A stretch of DNA of 64,000 nt from Acanthosoma haemorrhoidale (taxonomy: Eukaryota; Arthropoda; Insecta; Hemiptera; Acanthosomatidae). The notes below the pieces were generated by a model. The model did not search any database. It was not told the DNA's origin and saw only the letters and a list, made by a program, of their open reading frames with translations. Made by a program: the position numbers and the translations under genes. How positions within the stretch are numbered: position 1 is the first letter of the stretch; each line of letters opens with the position of its first letter. The stretch covers positions 34,153,288-34,217,287 of the forward strand of contig OV884015.1 of the NCBI GenBank assembly GCA_930367205.1, in the 5' to 3' direction. Positions 61,352-64,000 of the stretch are shown piece after piece.

Positions 61352-62109
61352 GTAATTGTTTCATTTATTCAGCTTTTAATATATAGTATCAAAAACCCTT
61401 AAACTGCTTAGTGTCAGATTCTTTTTGGAGTAGGTAACCATGCTCGTGTATCTTAACTATAGATATTTTGTTGTTCGGAAATGTATATGTGCCATTGTTT
61501 TATGTGAATTCTCACGTTATAAAATTAGTCACTTATGTGATTTGCCTGTTAACTTGTAATATAAAATAAAATATTTAATCACTAAGAATTGTAAACAATT
61601 AACTCAGAACTGGGCAAACTCTTGTGTCCATCCGGGATATTGACCTCTATAAGGTCCTTAGCCAACCACCTAGATTGGTGTAGATCTAGAGGGCAAAAAT
61701 ATGGTTTAGATTTATAATATATCTATTATATACTCAAAGCAAAAACTAATATTACGAATGTTGGTAAAACAAAGTTCCTATTTTTAATGAAATTTTAAGA
61801 TGATATCATAATCATTGTGAACTAGTTTGGCAGTTAAATAATGTAATAGTTAATGTAGGAGCTTCATGATATGAAGCTTCTGGGTTCTATAATATATTTG
61901 GGCGTACAGTTACAGTTTTTTTAAAAGAAGTAAGTGTCTCAACAAGGTGCCTTTCCTGTCCTGGAGTCCATTAAATTGTGAAATGCCCCAAAAAAAGGCT
62001 TAATGTTAGGCACCAGCCTCGGGGTATGTCGGTTGTATGTTAGCTTGTTTAATTACACCATTTAAAAATTTGTCTACAGAAATGTACTAATGTATATAAT
62101 TTTCCTTAG

Positions 62110-62228
62110 GTGAAATGTCTTGCAATCCATCATTTGGAGGCATTGGAAAAGGTCATTTGATGAAAGAGGTTGATGCATTGGATGGAATTTGCGGGAAAAT
62201 ATGTGACAAGTCAGGAATTCAGTACAAA
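62110..62228 (+). CDS. MTO1: MTO1 homologue, coding exon 2
   Basis: The exon follows the acceptor TTTCCTTAG and ends at the donor AAA/GTAAGA. With the single base carried over from exon 1 it gives exactly 40 codons and no stop. It contains the strongly conserved GidA/MTO1 block [20 protein letters not shown], which lies near the FAD site, followed by ALDG. The exon-intron phase (1 in, 0 out) is consistent with both neighbours. Confidence 0.93.
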
Positions 62229-62820
62229 GTAAGACACCTAGCATTGTCTATATTATAGATTACAATTTTTTTATACATCCTGTGAATTAGCCCACAGTTT
62301 TAGTTTCCTGTATTTGTTTGTTGTTCAAAAAACAAATAATATAAATTAAAAAAAAAATTGTAACTAGGGTGAATGAATCTTAAGAAGATCTTAGCTTAGA
62401 TTCTGGCACAGAACACAATCACATTGGCATCATGCGCCATAGTATGTGAAATCTTGAAAGGTCATAGTTAACATTCCAATCACTTGTATAAAAAAAACTC
62501 TTATTTTTTGATAGATTATATTTTCTTTATTTATTTATACTTGGAAACTGTTTTTATTATAGGTAAATTTGCATTAACCATCCTTAAGTTGATTAAATTG
62601 TTCCTTCAAAAGTATTTTAAGAATTTAGTTGTAGCCAAAATATTATCTGCAATGGTCCTGTTGTTGTTTTCTATTAGTAGTTATAAGTAATAGAAATATT
62701 ATTTTAAATATTCCGCATGTTTATTACAGTAAACATATAATATTAAGCTTGTTAGCATAAATATAAGACTAATGGCAAGAGTGCTTTTTTACAAAATATT
62801 TTGTTCTTTGATTTGATTAG

Positions 62821-63028
62821 GTATTAAACAAAAGGAAGGGCCCAGCGGTTTGGGGTCCTAGAGCACAAATCGACCGAACTCTCTATAAACAGCATTTACA
62901 ACATGAACTTTTCAACGAGACTCCCAATCTTCACATAATTTCAGCATCTGTTGAAGACTTGATCCTGCAAAGTCCATACCAATACATTAATAAACCTGCC
63001 AAACGAGAATGCAGTGGTGTGATCATAA
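62821..63028 (+). CDS. MTO1: MTO1 homologue, coding exon 3 (last exon in window)
   Basis: The exon follows the acceptor TTTGATTAG and stays open in phase 0. It carries the family block [17 protein letters not shown], then [10 protein letters not shown] and a stretch ending CSGVII. Two donors are possible: after 63028 (GTAGGT, better consensus) or after 63032 (GTATAC). The choice changes the phase into exon 4, which lies outside the window. Only about 180 residues of a protein that is usually over 600 residues long are visible. Confidence 0.9.
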
Positions 63029-64000
63029 GTAGGTATACTTCCTTCAGTTCAGTATACCCTGGAATTTGGTAATATTGGTGGTTTTTGTGGCTTTCCACTG
63101 ATTAGTTCGTAAAACTGGTTCCTCATTCAATTCTCTAATACTTCTCACTTCTTGTCTCAAATTTGTTTTTGTTGTTCAGCATCCTAGTTTTCTATTGGAT
63201 TGAACTTACTCTTAAGTTAGATAAATAAACACAATTCAATTTTTAACAACAACGAGAAACGATGAAGGAGAAACTAGTTTTACTGCCAGTCCTGTGGGGA
63301 AAAACTAAAATACCATCAATATTTAATTAGGTATTTTATTGATAATGTAACACCTTTGTATGTTAATAATTATTAGTCATAATAATCCCACTGGTGTAAA
63401 GATTAGTTATTTATTGCTGGATGAGGAAAAACTAGTGACACTGCAGTCAAGTCTCTAAAAAGTAGGGTGGGCCTAATAACTAAAAGGGAAATATTCATAT
63501 GGCTACAATTAACCTGAACCAATACTAGGTATATCTATGGAAAGGAGTGATGCATGGAGGTAGAAAATTTGAGAAGGGTTTAGAGTGTTATATGTGTAAC
63601 TTGCCACATAATATATAATTTATAATATAATAGAAATTAGATATGTAAATTGACTGTAGCTTATTATTGTCTTTGTCGGGATTTGACTGACAAGTTGATG
63701 GACCAGTGATAAACATTCCTTTTACACTGGGTTGAAAACAGACCAAGGCAGAAGGCTCAGAGTAAGTGAATTAACAGTGTTTGAAGATGCATTGATTTTA
63801 AATTTGTCATGACAAGAGGTGGTATCATAAAAACCCTTTTTAGTACCAGGGAATGCTGCTCATAAAAACACTCTTCTTTGCACCAAGTCGAGTTCTCGTA
63901 AAAACAGTTACGAAATGCGTGTGAAAAATGTAAAAAGTCACTTTCAGTTGATAGATGGTCAGATTACTCTTTTTGACACGAGATCAGAAAATAAGTCAGT

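Overview
This is eukaryotic nuclear DNA from a large, AT-rich, repeat-laden animal genome, most likely an insect and possibly a hemipteran (inference only). The only host gene I can name is at the right edge: the first three coding exons of MTO1 (MnmG/GidA family, mitochondrial tRNA wobble-uridine modification), + strand from 61138, cut off by the window end. About 700 bp upstream a strong splice donor on the minus strand and a CRE palindrome suggest a divergent promoter. Everything to the left behaves as a roughly 60-kb gene desert.

The desert is built mainly from old mobile elements. (1) At least eleven pieces of a Jockey-type non-LTR retrotransposon and relatives, several with clean target-site duplications (TSDs): 1326-1572, 12283-12840, 22151-22311, 34052-34821, 40940-41185, and larger RT-bearing pieces at 6263-7432 and 51738-52773. 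(2) Pieces of at least three other LINE families (8020-8815 with a truncated relative at 48770-48947; 5690-6168; tails at 131-235 and 35062-35150). (3) A decayed Ty3/Gypsy-type element, 19544-23650, with LTR-like ends and gag-protease but no RT or integrase, itself invaded by a LINE and by another LTR (22560-23043). Two further LTRs with internal stubs lie at 9672-9878 and 25436-25959. (4) An 847-bp internally deleted Tc1/mariner element with 29-bp perfect TIRs and TA duplications, 39171-40017. (5) tRNA-headed SINE-like pieces near 38229, 48209 and 48312.

The most interesting layer is made of short sequences resembling hammerhead-ribozyme cores (CUGANGA, helix II, GAAA) of the kind carried by Penelope-like retroelements and retrozymes. 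They occur as a diverged three-copy family (18094, 47834, 53222), a separate copy with a perfect 7-bp stem III (50182-50234), and a core next to a 150/160-bp tandem duplication with an inverted arm (35300-35660). None has an intact core, so these read as relics.

Other structures that named elements do not explain are a perfect 74-bp inverted repeat (28937-29010 / 29532-29605), a 2.06-kb segment with ~95-bp imperfect inverted ends (9963-12019), three pairs of direct repeats (14736/15287, 32127/32718, 44057/45442), a 281-bp retrocopy nested in a LINE (12497-12777), and a series of less AT-rich, repeat-free islands (about 2700, 24410, 28190, 46440, 50880, 52790, 55060) that could be conserved regulatory elements. 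All calls come from reading the sequence; no database search was run.
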